The position numbers were made by a program, and so were the translations under genes. The notes beneath the pieces are model-generated. The model was not told the DNA's origin, searched no databases, and worked only from the letters and a program-made list of their open reading frames with translations. Positions 62,856-64,000 of a DNA stretch of 64,000 nucleotides are shown here, piece by piece; the first letter of the stretch is position 1; each line of letters begins with the position of its first letter. Origin of the DNA: Candidatus Ruminococcus avistercoris (GTDB taxonomy: Bacteria; Bacillota; Clostridia; Lachnospirales; Lachnospiraceae); assembly GCA_019120315.1 (NCBI GenBank), contig DWVJ01000031.1, positions 1 through 64,000 of the forward strand, written 5' to 3'.

Positions 62856-63200
62856 ATGGCAGTAAAAAAAGCGGACGCTAAGGCAATGTCCGAAACAGCA
62901 AAGAATACGGTTCCGGCTGCAGCCGAAAAAGAAACTGCAGTGAAAAAGGCGCCGGCAAAAAGAGCGGCGGCAAAGAGAACGACAGCGGCAAAAAAGGAAG
63001 TGAAGAAAACGTCCTTCCTTCAGTATGCAGGAAAGGAAGTTGATCTGGATTTCCTTTATGAGCAGGTAAAAACCATCTGGACGAAAGAGATGGGCAAAAA
63101 AGCGGGGGATCTGAAGGATATCAAACTCTACGTAAAACCGGAAGAGTTTGCCGCATACTATGTCATTAATGAAGAGATAACCGGAAGCATCGATTTCTAA
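62856..63200 (+). CDS. DUF6465 family protein with Lys/Ala-rich tail
   Basis: A 114-residue protein. The first 45 residues are Ala/Lys-rich with [11 protein letters not shown]-like units, reminiscent of histone H1 tails, and the C-terminal domain ([21 protein letters not shown], then [22 protein letters not shown]) is the conserved DUF6465 part. DNA or RNA binding by the tail is possible but not shown. ATG 62856 follows AGGAGGG; the open frame from 62808 was rejected. Confidence 0.85.
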   Translation: MAVKKADAKAMSETAKNTVPAAAEKETAVKKAPAKRAAAKRTTAAKKEVKKTSFLQYAGKEVDLDFLYEQVKTIWTKEMGKKAGDLKDIKLYVKPEEFAAYYVINEEITGSIDF

Positions 63201-63205
63201 AATCC

Positions 63206-63258
63206 GGGTACGAAAATAACAGCTCAGATGCATCGCGCATCTGAGCTGTTTTCGTACC
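63206..63258. terminator. bidirectional terminator between DUF6465 and SASP genes
   Basis: A long stem with GGTACGAAAA/TTTTCGTACC and AACAGCTCAGATGC/GCATCTGAGCTGTT, about 25 bp, centred on ATCGC. It ends the two convergent transcripts. Confidence 0.85.
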
Positions 63259-63266
63259 GAAAAGAT

Positions 63267-63497
63267 TTAGTACATTCCCTGCTGGCCGCCCTGGCTTCCC
63301 GACATTTGTCTCTCCTGGGCTTCAATCATTTTCTTAACCATATAACCTCCGACAGAACCATTCTGCTTGGAAGTTAAATTTCCGTTGTATCCATCGGAAA
63401 GAGGTACGCCCAGTTCATTGGCCACTTCAAATTTGAAACGGTCCAGTGCGCCTTTCGCCTCGGGTACTGCAGCAGTATTAGAAGAACGATTTGCCAT
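63267..63497 (-). CDS. alpha/beta-type small acid-soluble spore protein
   Basis: A 76-residue DNA-binding protein of the spore core. The GPR protease site is in KFEVANELGVPL and the second conserved block is GYNGNLTSKQNGSVGGYMVKKMIE. A Gln/Gly-rich tail follows. It protects spore DNA. Start 63497 (minus) follows AAGGAGGAAAAA. On the minus strand CATACTA (plus 63541-63547) resembles the -10 of SigG/SigF promoters, which would give forespore expression. Confidence 0.94.
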   Translation of the reverse strand: MANRSSNTAAVPEAKGALDRFKFEVANELGVPLSDGYNGNLTSKQNGSVGGYMVKKMIEAQERQMSGSQGGQQGMY

Positions 63498-63540
63498 AAT
63501 TTTTCCTCCTTGGAAATGATGTTGTTTTCGGTTACGATGG

Positions 63541-63567
63541 TAGTATGTGAAGATAGCGGGATAATAC
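63541..63567 (-). promoter_or_regulatory. possible forespore (SigG-type) promoter of the SASP gene
   Basis: Minus strand: CATACTA (plus 63541-63547) matches the CATWWTA -10; the -35 candidate GTATT (plus 63563-63567) is 15 bp away, shorter than usual. Confidence 0.4.
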
Positions 63568-63637
63568 TCTAGAAGTTTCTGCATATAATGACATTTTCTG
63601 CAGAATTTATGAGAGATGTATAATTTGCGAAAAATAT

Positions 63638-63666
63638 TTGCAGTTTATTTAGTTATTTGTTATAAT
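63638..63666 (+). promoter_or_regulatory. sigma-A promoter of the mgsA-like gene
   Basis: TTGCAG (63638-63643) and TATAAT (63661-63666) are 17 bp apart, about 30 bp before the start codon. Confidence 0.75.
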
Positions 63667-63696
63667 GCTTTTATAATATGCTAAAGGGGCTGTAAA

Positions 63697-64000
63697 ATGA
63701 ACGTTGGAATAATCGCACATAACAGTAAAAAAAGCTTAATCGAAGATTTTTGCATTGCATACAAAGGAATCCTGTCCAAACATGAAGTTTACGCCACCGG
63801 AACAACAGGCAGAAGGATCGAAGAAGTAACCAGCCTTCACGTGCATAAATTTCTGGCCGGCTCCGTGGGCGGAGACAAACAGTTTACCGAAATGATCGAA
63901 CGGGGCGACATGGATCTCGTGATCCTGTTCTACAATCCGGTGATGATTTCGCCAAAGGAACCTGACATCCAGGCAATTTCCAGATGCTGTGACCAGTACA
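63697..64000 (+). CDS. methylglyoxal synthase-like protein (3' end beyond the window)
   Basis: The first 101 residues of an MGS-fold protein, start ATG 63697 after AAAGGGG. ATGTTG and GGDKQ are the phosphate-binding loop and the catalytic Asp (E. coli D71). H19 and D101 equivalents are also present. Three further active-site positions differ from E. coli MgsA: D20 is Asn (AHN), D91 is Asn (FYNP) and H98 is Lys (PKEPD). It may be a divergent enzyme or a non-catalytic regulator. The gene runs off the window, so the remaining third cannot be judged. Confidence 0.8.
   Translation, partial: MNVGIIAHNSKKSLIEDFCIAYKGILSKHEVYATGTTGRRIEEVTSLHVHKFLAGSVGGDKQFTEMIERGDMDLVILFYNPVMISPKEPDIQAISRCCDQY

Overview
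This window looks like a chromosomal segment of a spore-forming Gram-positive Clostridia member, most likely a Lachnospiraceae-type gut anaerobe. Evidence for this: roughly even GC/AT content with strong AGGAGG-type ribosome binding sites and GTG/TTG starts; a tyrosyl T-box leader; a complete Rnf operon in the order C-D-G-E-A-B; an alpha/beta small acid-soluble spore protein; a GerW/YtfJ sporulation gene; and rpmB divergent from an Asp23-FakA-RecG run, as in other Firmicutes. I saw no rRNA, tRNA, insertion sequence or CRISPR array. Species cannot be told from the sequence alone.

Layout. 1-1243: the end of an FtsX-type ABC permease cut by the window edge. 1267-6113: translation genes tyrS (T-box controlled, with two copies of a 68-bp repeat between leader and gene), alaS and rpsU. 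6222-7508: a DacF-type carboxypeptidase. 7537-20240: an accessory block of nine genes in two transcription units, each starting with the same promoter cassette. Unit 1 encodes a putative HTH protein and a membrane Ser/Thr kinase. Unit 2 encodes a dynamin-like GTPase, a small P-loop GTPase, a P-loop-less relative of that GTPase, a membrane VWA protein, a membrane-tethered subtilisin and two sister zinc-ribbon membrane proteins. 20328-22973: an Rpn-family nuclease on the minus strand and an RCC1-repeat protein.

23032-33471: housekeeping genes (phosphoesterase, scpAB, a second carboxypeptidase, glpK, HD protein, RpiR regulator, BaiN-like flavoprotein, cmk, ispH, S1 protein). 33493-34593: yprB-like exonuclease on the minus strand. 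34759-41607: the Rnf ferredoxin:NAD+ complex followed by ApbE (FMN insertion), a NusG-II protein and a Gx transporter. 41604-43693: ruvA, ruvB, zapA. 43777-48786: U32 peptidase, a SEDS glycosyltransferase and its cognate penicillin-binding protein. 48857-53883: Nudix hydrolase, double-PPK2 phosphotransferase, an uncharacterised protein, the DUF2953-GerW pair, a 46-residue membrane peptide and a DnaJ-type chaperone. 53961-58494: rpmB (minus), then Asp23, FakA-like kinase and recG. 58547-62767: an ABC exporter with a 1166-residue permease carrying a very long coiled coil. 62856-64000: a Lys/Ala-rich DUF6465 protein, a spore SASP (minus) and the start of a methylglyoxal synthase-like gene with altered active-site residues.

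The best candidate for an undescribed system is the 7537-20240 block. Its kinase, GTPases and zinc ribbons should face the cytoplasm, while the kinase sensor, VWA domain and subtilisin should lie outside the membrane. This suggests a transmembrane signalling or conflict/stress module. Its role is inferred from domains only.
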